A DNA stretch of 21,689 bases, from contig CAAFLY010000168.1 of NCBI GenBank assembly GCA_900763885.1, positions 1 through 21,689 of the forward strand, in the 5' to 3' direction. Below are positions 1 to 8,220 of the stretch, piece by piece. The DNA comes from Clostridia bacterium (GTDB lineage Bacteria; Bacillota; Clostridia; Oscillospirales; CAG-272). Below the pieces are notes generated by a model. The model was not told the origin of the DNA. It worked only from the letters and a program-made list of their open reading frames with translations, and ran no database searches. The translations under genes were made by a program, and so were the position numbers. Position 1 is the stretch's first letter. Every line of letters begins with the position of its first letter.

Positions 1-1001
1 CGATCCCCCAGGATGTAAAACGGCAATACCCGCTCACGGAACGGATGGAACAGGTCAAGGCAGAGCGGGACGAGCCGATCCGGGAGGTATTCGACGGCAG
101 ATCGGACAAATTCATCCTCGTCATCGGTCCCTGCTCGGCGGATCACCGGGACCCCGTCCTTGCCTATATCGAAAAGCTCCGCCGTCTGTATGAGCAGGTT
201 TCCGACAAGATCCTCATCATCCCGCGCATTTACACGAATAAACCGCGCACCACGGGTCAGGCCTATAAGGGAATGCTTCATCAGCCCGATCCGGAGGGAA
301 AGCCCGATATGTACAAGGGTATCGTCGCGATCCGGGAGCTCCATCTGGCGGCTCTGCGGGATTACGACTTCACCTGTGCGGATGAAATGCTTTATCCGGA
401 AAACTACCGGTACCTCTCCGATCTGTTGTCCTATGTCGCGGTCGGCGCGCGCTCCGTGGAGGATCAGCAGCATAGATTGACGGCAAGCGGTGTGGACGCG
501 CCTGTCGGTATGAAGAACCCCACCGGCGGTGATCTCAGCGTGATGATGAATTCCATCGTAGCGGCACAGTCCAGCCATACGTTCCTATACCGCGGATGGG
601 AGGTCACAAGCGAAGGCAATCCCTACGCGCACGCGATTTTACGGGGATACATCGACTACGCCGGGAACAATGTGTCCAACTACCACTACGAGGACCTGCT
701 TCACGTACAGAATCTCTACGAAAAGTTCAATCTCAAGAATCCGTCCGTGATCGTGGACACCAATCACAACAATTCGGGCAAAAAGTATTTGGAGCAGATC
801 CGCATCGCCAAGGACATCGTATACAGCCGCTCTCAGAATCCGGATATCAAACGGCTGGTCAAGGGGCTGATGATCGAGAGCTATCTGGAGGACGGCGCGC
901 AGGCGATCGATGCGCATGTGTTTGGCAAATCCATCACCGACCCGTGCCTCGGCTGGGAGAAAACGGAAAAGCTGATCCTCGACATCGCTGACAAGCTGTG
1001 A
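1..1001 (+). CDS. aroF: 3-deoxy-D-arabino-heptulosonate 7-phosphate (DAHP) synthase, class I, 5'-partial
   Basis: This enzyme condenses phosphoenolpyruvate with erythrose 4-phosphate, the first step of the shikimate pathway, in the cytoplasm. The frame is already open at the window edge: the codons before the internal ATG at 45 read IPQDVKRQYPLTER, which matches the usual N-terminal segment of AroF/G/H proteins. The gene therefore begins upstream of the window, and ATG 45 is not the start. Family landmarks are the GPCSADH loop, the IIPRIYTNKPRTTG block, GMKNPTGGD with the active-site lysine, the metal-binding IVDTNHNN segment and VKGLMIESYLEDG near the end. It lacks a fused chorismate mutase domain; that activity is in the next gene. 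Feedback specificity (Phe, Tyr or Trp) cannot be told, so the symbol aroF is generic. It is 21 bases upstream of pheA and is the first visible gene of the operon. Confidence 0.96.
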   Translation, partial: IPQDVKRQYPLTERMEQVKAERDEPIREVFDGRSDKFILVIGPCSADHRDPVLAYIEKLRRLYEQVSDKILIIPRIYTNKPRTTGQAYKGMLHQPDPEGKPDMYKGIVAIRELHLAALRDYDFTCADEMLYPENYRYLSDLLSYVAVGARSVEDQQHRLTASGVDAPVGMKNPTGGDLSVMMNSIVAAQSSHTFLYRGWEVTSEGNPYAHAILRGYIDYAGNNVSNYHYEDLLHVQNLYEKFNLKNPSVIVDTNHNNSGKKYLEQIRIAKDIVYSRSQNPDIKRLVKGLMIESYLEDGAQAIDAHVFGKSITDPCLGWEKTEKLILDIADKL

Positions 1002-1022
1002 TCCGAAAAAACGGGGTGCCAT

Positions 1023-2111
1023 ATGGACAACAGACTGGAAGAAGCAAGAAAAACCATCAACAAAGTGGACGCGCAGATGGCGGAGCTGTTTGTAGAACGG
1101 ATGCGGGCTGCCGAGCTGGTCTACGCGTATAAAAAGGAGTACGGACTGCCGATTTTGGACGCGAAGCGAGAGAATGTCGTGATCGAGAGAAACGCCTCTG
1201 CCATCGAGGATGAGGTGCTGCGCGGATACTACATCGACTTTCTCAGGGATGTGATGGCGGTTTCCCGCGCGTACCAGTATCGGATGCAGAGCGGCCTGAA
1301 GGTGGCGTACAGCGGTGTGGAGGGCGCGTTCGCCCATATCGCGGCGGGACGGATCTTTCCGGAGGCAAATCGGATCCCGTACCGGGATTTCGCCTTGGCG
1401 TATGATGCGGTGGTCCGTGGGGAGAGCGATTTTGCCGTACTGCCCATCGAGAACAGCTATGCCGGGGAGGTGGGACAGACGATCGATCTCCTCTTCACGG
1501 GTACGCTTTATGTAAACGGCATCTACGAATTGAAAATCTGCCAGAATCTCCTCGGGGTCCCGGGATCCACTGGCGCGGACATCCGTCGTGTGACAAGCCA
1601 TCCGCAGGCATTGAGCCAATGCCACGACTACATCGCGCTGCATGGATTTACGACGGAGGAAGCAAGCAATACCGCCATCGCCGCAAAAACCGTTGCCGAA
1701 TCGGGGGACAAAACGCTCGGCGCCATCGCCAGTGTGGAGACCGCGGAGCTGTACGGCCTGCAGGTACTCGATACGAACATCCACAAAAGCGCGGAGAACA
1801 CCACACGCTTCGCGGTATTGGCGAAGGTGCGCGCCAATACCCCGGCATATACCAATTCCGTATTGATGTTCTCTGTGAAAAACGAAGCGGGGACCCTTGC
1901 AAACGCCATCGGGATCATCGGCAAATACGGCTACAACATGACGGCACTGCGCAGTCGGCCTTTGAAGGATCACTCGTGGCAGTACTATTTCTACATTGAG
2001 CTGGACGGCTCCACAGATACGGACGACGGCAGACAGATGATGCGGGAACTGGGAGCGGTTTGTGACAAGCTGAAGCTGGCGGGTACATTCGCGCCGCACA
2101 CGGAAATATGA
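1023..2111 (+). CDS. pheA: bifunctional chorismate mutase / prephenate dehydratase (P-protein)
   Basis: The 362-residue protein converts chorismate to prephenate and then to phenylpyruvate, committing flux to phenylalanine. Three domains are visible. An AroQ-type chorismate mutase spans about residues 1-88 (LDAKRE near 45-50). Prephenate dehydratase spans about 92-268, with PIENSYAGEV at 141-150 and the catalytic TRF at 261-263 (ENTTRF). An ACT regulatory domain spans about 277-356. In the ACT domain the phenylalanine-site motifs appear in variant form: GTLANA at about 290-295 and LRSRP at 309-313, in place of GALV and ESRP. Allosteric inhibition by phenylalanine is therefore likely by family but not certain. 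The start is ATG 1023 after a modest GGGGTG ribosome site. The stop overlaps an ATG at 2108. Confidence 0.96.
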   Translation: MDNRLEEARKTINKVDAQMAELFVERMRAAELVYAYKKEYGLPILDAKRENVVIERNASAIEDEVLRGYYIDFLRDVMAVSRAYQYRMQSGLKVAYSGVEGAFAHIAAGRIFPEANRIPYRDFALAYDAVVRGESDFAVLPIENSYAGEVGQTIDLLFTGTLYVNGIYELKICQNLLGVPGSTGADIRRVTSHPQALSQCHDYIALHGFTTEEASNTAIAAKTVAESGDKTLGAIASVETAELYGLQVLDTNIHKSAENTTRFAVLAKVRANTPAYTNSVLMFSVKNEAGTLANAIGIIGKYGYNMTALRSRPLKDHSWQYYFYIELDGSTDTDDGRQMMRELGAVCDKLKLAGTFAPHTEI

Positions 2112-2119
2112 GGGCAGAA

Positions 2120-3136
2120 ATGATGAAAATACCAATGGATTTGGGCGAGAACCGATACGATATTCTGGTGGAACGGGGGCTTCTCTCTTGTGCGGGGACG
2201 GAATTGAATCTGAACAGGCGGGTGCTTGTCGTAACGGATACCATGGTGCCGCCAATCTACGCCGAAACGGTAGCAAAGCAGTGTCGGGAGCCGGTACTCT
2301 GCACAGTAGAGGCGGGAGAAGGCTCCAAAAGTCTCGATACATTCGGAAAGCTGCTCCAGACGATGCTCGATCACGGCTTTTCGCGCAAGGATTGTGTGGT
2401 GGCAGTCGGCGGCGGCGTTGTGGGAGATCTGTCCGGCTTTGCGGCATCGGCGTATATGCGCGGGATCGACTTCTACAACATCCCGACGACGCTCCTCTCG
2501 CAGATCGACTCTTCCATTGGTGGGAAAACGGCAATCAACCTCGGAGGGGTAAAGAACATTGTAGGCGCGTTCTATCAGCCGAAAAAGGTGCTGATCGATC
2601 CGGAACTGCTGCGTACTCTCCCCCAAAGACAGCTTTCCAACGGCTTGGCGGAGGCGGTCAAGATGGCACTTACCTCGGACGCGGCTCTGTTCCGACTGAT
2701 CGAAACGGAGAACATTGCGGAAAACCTGGATACCATCATCGTCCGGTCGCTGAAGATCAAGAAGGACGTCGTGGAACAGGATGTGTGCGAGACGGGACTG
2801 CGGCGGGTACTCAATTTCGGACACACGATCGGTCACGGGATCGAAGCGAGCAGCACCCTGTATCATGGAGAAGCTGTCGCGCTGGGGATGCTGCCGTTGT
2901 GTGGGGACGCGATCCGTCCGCGGGTGATTGCGGTCCTGCAAAAATGCGCTCTTTACCGGACGATCCCGTATGACTGGGACAAAATCGCACGGGCGGCTTT
3001 TCACGACAAAAAGGCGGACGGCGATACGGTGTGTGTGACCATGGTGGACGAGATCGGTTCGTTCCGATTTGTGACCATGCCGTGTGCCGATGTGATCGCA
3101 ATGGCGAGGAAATATCTGGAGGGGCAGGACACATGA
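2120..3136 (+). CDS. aroB: 3-dehydroquinate synthase
   Basis: It catalyses NAD- and metal-dependent cyclisation of DAHP to 3-dehydroquinate. Visible motifs are the nucleotide-binding AVGGGVVGDLSGF, IPTTLLSQIDSSIGGKTAIN and KNIVGAFYQP. The three metal ligands are the glutamate in GLAEAVKMAL and the histidines in NFGHTIGHG and YHGEAVALG. Two starts are possible. ATG 2108 overlaps the pheA stop as ATGA, giving 342 residues. ATG 2120 has a GAGGG at 2110-2114 five bases upstream and gives MMKIPMDLG, closer to normal AroB N-termini (338 residues). I chose 2120, but either start leaves the gene translationally coupled to pheA. The stop overlaps the aroC start. Confidence 0.95.
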   Translation: MMKIPMDLGENRYDILVERGLLSCAGTELNLNRRVLVVTDTMVPPIYAETVAKQCREPVLCTVEAGEGSKSLDTFGKLLQTMLDHGFSRKDCVVAVGGGVVGDLSGFAASAYMRGIDFYNIPTTLLSQIDSSIGGKTAINLGGVKNIVGAFYQPKKVLIDPELLRTLPQRQLSNGLAEAVKMALTSDAALFRLIETENIAENLDTIIVRSLKIKKDVVEQDVCETGLRRVLNFGHTIGHGIEASSTLYHGEAVALGMLPLCGDAIRPRVIAVLQKCALYRTIPYDWDKIARAAFHDKKADGDTVCVTMVDEIGSFRFVTMPCADVIAMARKYLEGQDT

Positions 3137-4242
3137 AGAACACGATCGGAAATGATGTGGCGGTGACGCTGTTCGGTGAGAGTCACGGCCCGTATATCGG
3201 CGCGGTGTTGGACGGCATGGCGCCTGGTGTATATATAAAGGAAGAATATATCGCGCATATGCTCACCCTGCGTCGTCCGAGAGGGAGAATCTCCACATCG
3301 CGCCGTGAAAAAGACGCGTTTGAGATCGTAAGCGGTGTCGTAAACGGCAGAACGACCGGTACGCCGATCGCGATTGTCATCCCGAACACGAATGTGCAAA
3401 GCGGCGATTACGCGGCAATGGAGACAGTCGCACGCCCATCGCACGCGGATTATCCGGCGGACTGCAAATACCATGGCTGGCAGGATACGCGCGGCGGCGG
3501 TCATTTCAGCGGACGGATCACAGCCGCACTGGTTGCCGTGGGAGCGATCTGCAAATCCGCTCTGGAGGATAAGGGGGTCCATATCGGTACGCATGTGCGC
3601 CGCTGCGGTGGGATCGACGACAGAGCGTTTGAAGATCTGCGTGAGGACATCGACGCGCTTTGGGAGAAAACCTTTGCTGTACTTGATGTGGATGCCGGAG
3701 AGAGAATGCAAAAAACGATCGAAGAAGCGGCTGCTCAGGGTGACAGTGTGGGCGGTGTGCTGGAAACGGCCGTCATCGGTATGCCTGCCGGTGTAGGAGA
3801 GCCGTGGTTTGATACCATGGAGGGGATGCTGTCCCATATGCTGTTCTCGATTCCTGCCGTCAAGGGGGTGGAATTCGGTGCGGGCTTTGCCATTTCCGAT
3901 ATGCGGGGCAGTGCGGCAAACGATCCGCTGCGTGTGGAGACGGGGAAGATTGTCACGACCACGAACCATAACGGCGGGATCGGCGGCGGCATAACAAACG
4001 GCATGCCCATCCTGTTCCGCACCGCGATCAAACCGACACCGACGATTTTCAGGGCGCAGGAGACCGTGGATTTTCGCACGAAAACGGAGACGGTGCTGTC
4101 ACCAAAGGGAAGGCACGATCCCGCGATTGTCCACAGAGCACGCGTGGTACAGGATGCCGTGACCGCTATTGTCCTATGCGACGCGCTTGTCATGCGGTAC
4201 GGGACGGATTATCTCAGTCCAACGGAGGAAAACGCGCGATGA
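3133..4242 (+). CDS. aroC: chorismate synthase
   Basis: This FMN-dependent enzyme removes phosphate from EPSP to give chorismate, the last shared step of aromatic synthesis. The 369-residue protein starts MKNTIGNDVAVTLFGESHG, which carries the first chorismate synthase signature. The central signature is RGGGHFSGRITAALVAVGAI, the form I associate with Clostridia and Bacteroidota rather than the SARETAARVAAGAI form of enterobacteria. The C-terminal signature is GRHDPAIVHRARVVQDAV. The frame stays open upstream to 3031, but ATG 3133 is the start: it gives the canonical N-terminus, has GGAGGGG at 3118-3124 eight bases upstream and overlaps the aroB stop as ATGA. The stop overlaps the next gene's start. 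Confidence 0.96.
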   Translation: MKNTIGNDVAVTLFGESHGPYIGAVLDGMAPGVYIKEEYIAHMLTLRRPRGRISTSRREKDAFEIVSGVVNGRTTGTPIAIVIPNTNVQSGDYAAMETVARPSHADYPADCKYHGWQDTRGGGHFSGRITAALVAVGAICKSALEDKGVHIGTHVRRCGGIDDRAFEDLREDIDALWEKTFAVLDVDAGERMQKTIEEAAAQGDSVGGVLETAVIGMPAGVGEPWFDTMEGMLSHMLFSIPAVKGVEFGAGFAISDMRGSAANDPLRVETGKIVTTTNHNGGIGGGITNGMPILFRTAIKPTPTIFRAQETVDFRTKTETVLSPKGRHDPAIVHRARVVQDAVTAIVLCDALVMRYGTDYLSPTEENAR

Positions 4243-5498
4243 ACGGAAAAAAATACGGCTGTATCGGAAAAAAACTGGCCCATAGCTTCTCGAAGGAGAT
4301 CCACGCGCGCCTTGCGGATTACGACTATGAGCTGATTGAACTTGCGGAGGACGCGCTCGGCGATTTTCTGATCAAACGGGACTTTGCCGCCATCAATGTG
4401 ACCATTCCCTATAAGGAGGCCGTCATCCCGTATCTCGATTCCATCGACGCGGGGGCTGCGAGAATCGGCGCGGTCAACACCGTGATCCATCGGGACGGCA
4501 AGCTCTACGGCTGCAATACCGATTATTACGGTATGCGCGCGCTCATCGGGAAAATCGGCGTTGCTCTCACCGGTAAAAAGGTCCTGATCCTCGGTACAGG
4601 CGGCACCTCTAAAACCGCACGCGTCGTGTCATCGGATCTGGGAGCGGCGGAGATTTGTGTGGTGAGTCGGCACGCGGCGGACGATGGCAGCACGATCACC
4701 TACGCGGACGCACTTGCCCATCACACGGACGCCGAGGTGATCCTCAATACGACCCCGGTCGGCATGTACCCGAATTGCGGCGAAAGGCCGATCGATATTT
4801 CCGCTTTCCCGAAACTCTGCGCCGTCGTGGATGCCGTATACAATCCTCTGCGCACCCGGCTGATTTTGGACGCGCGGGAACGGGGGATTCCGGCGGAGGG
4901 CGGGTTATATATGCTCGTAATGCAGGCGGTCGCGGCAGTTGAACGTTTTTTGGACAAAGAGATTCCGAAATCGGTCGGGGACAATGTGTTCCGTGAGATC
5001 CATGACGCAAAGGAGAATATCGTGCTGACCGGAATGCCAGGCAGCGGAAAAAGTACGGTTGGCAGACTGCTTGCGTCCGAGAGCTTTGCCCTTGTGGATA
5101 CCGACGCGGAGGTGGAAAAGCGGTGCAGCTGTACCATTCGGGAGTATGTCCGGAAAAACGGCGAGGAAGCGTTCCGCGGTCTTGAATCCGAGGTGATCCG
5201 GGATGTATCGCGAGAGGGCGGACAGATCATTGCGACAGGCGGCGGGGCGATTTTACGGGAAGAGAATGTACGCGCGCTCCGTCAAAACGGCAGGATCTAC
5301 TATTTGGACGCGCCGTTGTCCCGCCTGATGCCCACCGACGACCGTCCGCTTTCCGATACCAGAGAAAAGCTCGCGGTGCTGTATACGGAAAGACTGGAAA
5401 AATATAAAAAAACCGCTGACTGTATCGTTCCCGCTATGGATTCCCCAGCGGCGGAGGCGACATACATCACGGCAGAGCGGAAGGAGCGCGCAGTATGA
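4239..5498 (+). CDS. aroE/aroK: fused shikimate dehydrogenase - shikimate kinase
   Basis: This 419-residue bifunctional enzyme reduces 3-dehydroshikimate with NADPH and then phosphorylates shikimate. Residues 1 to about 257 are AroE: the shikimate loop AHSFSKEIH, INVTIPYKEAV with catalytic K59, the CNTDYYG segment (D95), the dinucleotide site LGTGGTSKTA at 119-128 and the NTTPVGMYP block. Residues about 260-413 are AroK: P-loop GMPGSGKS at 265-272, DTD at 287-289, FRGLE at 312-316 and the shikimate-binding ATGGG at 332-336. The lid is short, LMPTDDRPLSD at 363-373, without the usual RT-x-x arginine. ATG 4239 has GGAGG at 4224-4228 ten bases upstream and overlaps the aroC stop; the upstream open frame to 4176 is not coding. 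Such fusions occur in some Clostridia. Confidence 0.95.
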   Translation: MNGKKYGCIGKKLAHSFSKEIHARLADYDYELIELAEDALGDFLIKRDFAAINVTIPYKEAVIPYLDSIDAGAARIGAVNTVIHRDGKLYGCNTDYYGMRALIGKIGVALTGKKVLILGTGGTSKTARVVSSDLGAAEICVVSRHAADDGSTITYADALAHHTDAEVILNTTPVGMYPNCGERPIDISAFPKLCAVVDAVYNPLRTRLILDARERGIPAEGGLYMLVMQAVAAVERFLDKEIPKSVGDNVFREIHDAKENIVLTGMPGSGKSTVGRLLASESFALVDTDAEVEKRCSCTIREYVRKNGEEAFRGLESEVIRDVSREGGQIIATGGGAILREENVRALRQNGRIYYLDAPLSRLMPTDDRPLSDTREKLAVLYTERLEKYKKTADCIVPAMDSPAAEATYITAERKERAV

Positions 5499-5932
5499 AC
5501 ATTCTGGTAATCAACGGCCCGAATCTCAATATGCTCGGCATTCGGGAACCCGAGCAGTATGGCAGGGAAACCTACGCACAGCTGGTCGAAAAAATAAAAT
5601 CCCACTGCGCGGCATGCGGTGTGGAGGTGACGGTCTATCAGTCGAACCACGAGGGGGATCTGGTGGACAGGATCCAGTGGGCGTATGGGAAATGCGACGG
5701 CATTGTGATCAATCCGGGTGCGTATACCCACACCAGTATCGCGCTTTTGGATGCGCTCAAGGCGGTGTCCATTCCGGCAGTGGAGGTCCACATCTCGAAA
5801 TTGGAGGAGCGCGAGGCGTTCCGGAAGATCAGCTATGTCCGGCTCGCGTGTGAAAAGACGATCACCGGACACGGCACGGACGGCTATACGGAGGCGATCG
5901 ACTATCTTCGCACGAGAGGTATGGGCGCATGA
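5495..5932 (+). CDS. aroQ: type II 3-dehydroquinate dehydratase
   Basis: It dehydrates 3-dehydroquinate to 3-dehydroshikimate. Its 145 residues match the small dodecameric type II family; it is unrelated to type I AroD. Motifs are NGPNLNMLGIREPEQYG with catalytic Y22, QSNHEGDLVDRIQWA, the substrate-binding NPGAYTHTSIALLDAL, VEVHISK with catalytic H99, and GHGTDGY near the C-terminus. AAGGAG at 5481-5486 lies eight bases before ATG 5495, and the start overlaps the aroE/aroK stop as ATGA. Its own stop overlaps the aroA start in the same way. It supplies the one step missing from the surrounding aroB, aroE/aroK, aroA and aroC set. Confidence 0.96.
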   Translation: MNILVINGPNLNMLGIREPEQYGRETYAQLVEKIKSHCAACGVEVTVYQSNHEGDLVDRIQWAYGKCDGIVINPGAYTHTSIALLDALKAVSIPAVEVHISKLEEREAFRKISYVRLACEKTITGHGTDGYTEAIDYLRTRGMGA

Positions 5933-7143
5933 GAGCGGTATTGGAACCATGCCGCCTACAGGGAAAGATCGACGCGCCGCCGTCCAAGAGCATGGCGCAT
6001 CGGTATCTGATCGGCGCGGCACTGGCGGGGGAGGACTGCGTACTCTCCGGTGTGGATTTTAGCGAGGATATAACGGCAAGCATCAACTGTCTGCGCGCAC
6101 TGGGTGCCGCAATCGACGTGCGGGGGGATGTGGTGCAGGTGTACGCAGCCCGCGAGCGGTTTCTGCATACGGACGATCCGGTACTGTATTGCCGGGAAAG
6201 CGGAAGCACGCTGCGGTTTCTCATCCCGCTTGCCTTGTGTATGGGAAAGCCGGTCACATTCCACGGCAGCACACGACTGATGGAGCGTCCGCTTGCCGTG
6301 TACGAATCGCTGTGTCGGGAGAGGGGATTCCGGTTTGCAAAGGATACGGATTCCCTCACCATGTGTGGCAGAATGTCCGGCGGCAGATATTCGGTCCGCG
6401 GAGACAGCAGCAGTCAGTTTCTCACGGGAATGATCTTCGCGCTGGTCTGGCTGGGGGAGGACTCCGAGCTTGCGATCGTACCGCCGTTTGCCAGTCGGTC
6501 GTATGTGCGTCTGACCATCGTGGCACTGCACGATTTCGGCGCGGCTGTTTCGTTCACGGATGAATACACGGTCCGGATCGGGAAATCCCGTCTGCATGCG
6601 TATTCCGGCAAAATCGAGGGCGACTACTCCAACGCGGCGTTTCTCGATGGCTTCAACTGTCTGGGCTCCCATGTGGAGATCGGGAATCTGCGGGCGGACA
6701 GTCTGCAGGGAGATCGGGTATATAGAACGTATTTCCGCGCTCTGTCCTCCGGTACGCCGACACTGGACATCTCAGACTGCCCGGATCTCGGTCCCATTCT
6801 CATCGCGCTGGCGGCACTGCAAAACGGAGCGACCTTCACCGGTACCGATCGACTGCGGATCAAGGAAAGCGATCGCGGCGCGGCAATGCGGGAGGAGCTT
6901 GTCAAATTGGGCGGCGGACTCACCATCGGCGCGGACTACATCACGGTACCGAAACAGACGCTGCGCTATCGCGGCGAGCCCTTGTCCGGACACAACGACC
7001 ATCGGATCGTCATGGCATGCACGGTGCTGCTGTCCCGGACGGGCGGCGAGCTTGACGGGATCGAGGCGGTGCGCAAGAGCTACCCGCGGTTTTTTGAGGA
7101 TATACAAAAATTGGGAGCGGAGGTTACGCTGTATGATCGTTGA
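5929..7143 (+). CDS. aroA: 3-phosphoshikimate 1-carboxyvinyltransferase (EPSP synthase)
   Basis: It transfers the enolpyruvyl group of PEP to shikimate 3-phosphate. The 404-residue protein has APPSKSMAHR with K20, S21 and R25, RGDSSSQFLTG for shikimate-phosphate binding, EGDYSNAAF, DCPDLGPI, RIKESDRG and HNDHRIVM. The PEP-site segment is ESGSTLRFL at 90-98, where E. coli has NAGTAMRPL. Aligned by eye, E. coli G96 is kept, but N94, T97 and P101 become Glu, Ser and Phe. The protein is somewhat shorter than the roughly 427 residues of E. coli AroA. The start overlaps the aroQ stop as ATGA, with AGAGG about nine bases upstream. The end overlaps tyrA by 11 bases. Confidence 0.96.
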   Translation: MRAVLEPCRLQGKIDAPPSKSMAHRYLIGAALAGEDCVLSGVDFSEDITASINCLRALGAAIDVRGDVVQVYAARERFLHTDDPVLYCRESGSTLRFLIPLALCMGKPVTFHGSTRLMERPLAVYESLCRERGFRFAKDTDSLTMCGRMSGGRYSVRGDSSSQFLTGMIFALVWLGEDSELAIVPPFASRSYVRLTIVALHDFGAAVSFTDEYTVRIGKSRLHAYSGKIEGDYSNAAFLDGFNCLGSHVEIGNLRADSLQGDRVYRTYFRALSSGTPTLDISDCPDLGPILIALAALQNGATFTGTDRLRIKESDRGAAMREELVKLGGGLTIGADYITVPKQTLRYRGEPLSGHNDHRIVMACTVLLSRTGGELDGIEAVRKSYPRFFEDIQKLGAEVTLYDR

Positions 7144-7990
7144 CGTAAGCATGAAGATACTCATTGTCGGGCTTGGACTGCTCGGCGGCAGCTACGCGAG
7201 AGGGCTGAAACGGTTCGGATTTCGCATTGGCGCCATCACAAAGGAGCAAAAGGACATCGATTACGCGCTCCGGGAAGGGATCATCGATGAGGGAACGACG
7301 GAGCTCGATGAGCGGTTGATCGGAGAAGCGGATCTGGTGGTGTTCGCGCTTTATCCGCATATCTTTGTCGAATGGGTCCGCGAATATCAGGGACTACTCA
7401 AAAGCGGCGCGCTGCTCACCGACGTCACAGGCGTAAAGCGGAGCGTGGTCTACCGGATCCAGGATATGCTCCGGGAAGACGTGGAGTTTATCGCGGCGCA
7501 TCCAATGGCAGGCCGTGAGGTATCCGGCGTGGAGAACAGCACGGAGAAGATGTTCATCGGCGCGAACTACATCGTGACGCCGACCGCGAAGAATACACCA
7601 GAGGCGATCCAGACATGCGTGGAGATCGGCAGACTGCTCGGCTTTTCCCGCGTCGCCACGTTGTCCCCGGAGGAGCATGACGAGATGATTGGCTTCCTTT
7701 CGCAGCTCACGCACTGTATCGCCATCACGCTCATGACCTGCAATGATAAGGAAAACATGGAAAAATTCACCGGAGATTCCTTCCGCGACCTGACCCGGAT
7801 CGCGCGTATCAACGATCTGATGTGGAGCGAGCTTTTCATCGCGAATAAGGACGCGCTGCTCAACCAGATGAATCTCTTTATCGACAAATTCACGGAACTG
7901 AAAAATATGCTGGAGACGGAGGATGTGGACGGTATGCGGGCAATGATGCGCTATTCCACCGCGCGCCGGGAGAAATTCGACAAGAAATGA
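7133..7990 (+). CDS. tyrA: prephenate dehydrogenase
   Basis: It oxidatively decarboxylates prephenate to 4-hydroxyphenylpyruvate, the committed step to tyrosine. The 285 residues comprise a Rossmann domain with GLGLLGGS at 13-20, the conserved HPMAGREVSGVENS at 123-136, and the all-helical dimerisation domain with SQLTHCIAITLM. No ACT or chorismate mutase domain is attached, so tyrosine feedback, if any, must act on the core enzyme or elsewhere. I chose ATG 7133 because GGAGG at 7119-7123 is nine bases upstream; ATG 7151 (MKILIVG) has no ribosome site. A long in-frame extension upstream to 6560 is only the shadow of aroA. This is the last gene of the operon; two hairpins follow. Confidence 0.94.
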   Translation: MIVDVSMKILIVGLGLLGGSYARGLKRFGFRIGAITKEQKDIDYALREGIIDEGTTELDERLIGEADLVVFALYPHIFVEWVREYQGLLKSGALLTDVTGVKRSVVYRIQDMLREDVEFIAAHPMAGREVSGVENSTEKMFIGANYIVTPTAKNTPEAIQTCVEIGRLLGFSRVATLSPEEHDEMIGFLSQLTHCIAITLMTCNDKENMEKFTGDSFRDLTRIARINDLMWSELFIANKDALLNQMNLFIDKFTELKNMLETEDVDGMRAMMRYSTARREKFDKK

Positions 7991-7994
7991 AAGA

Positions 7995-8026
7995 CAGAAA
8001 GCACATCCTGCCGGGTGTGTTTTCTG
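7995..8026 (+). terminator. hairpin immediately after tyrA, possible terminator
   Basis: Bases 7995-8008 pair with 8013-8026, giving 14 pairs including two G-U pairs around a TGCC loop. It starts five bases after the tyrA stop. The 3' arm contains TTTTC, but no T-tract follows the stem, so it may be a processing or mRNA-stabilising hairpin rather than a full terminator. Confidence 0.5.
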
Positions 8027-8106
8027 CGCGGTATGCGGGCAATGGCGGGCTACTCGCGCGTCGCTGTGGGGATAGAAGCCTTCCCATGGAAACGCAGCAT
8101 ATCAAT

Positions 8107-8152
8107 AAACCTCCTATTCCGGTGTGGTTTTGCCGGAACGGGAGGTTTTGTC
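8107..8152 (+). terminator. intrinsic terminator between tyrA and the GH2 gene
   Basis: AAACCTCC (8107-8114) pairs with GGAGGTTT (8141-8148), and the inner TTCCGG (8117-8122) pairs with CCGGAA (8133-8138), with a two-base internal mismatch and a 10-base loop. TTTTGTCTT follows on the + strand. The flank is A/T-rich enough on the other side that it may also stop - strand transcription from the convergent GH2 gene. The rest of 7991-8220 shows no gene. Confidence 0.75.
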
Positions 8153-8220
8153 TTATGAAAAAACGGTGTAGGGCAGGGTGCATACTGATGAGCACGCCGG
8201 AGCCGCCTTTTGCGTGATTG

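Noticed and set aside
639..2534. Long - strand open frame opposite the aroF/pheA/aroB region
   Set aside because: It is antisense to clearly conserved genes, has no ribosome site and a composition rich in Arg, His and Cys typical of shadow frames in G+C-rich coding DNA.
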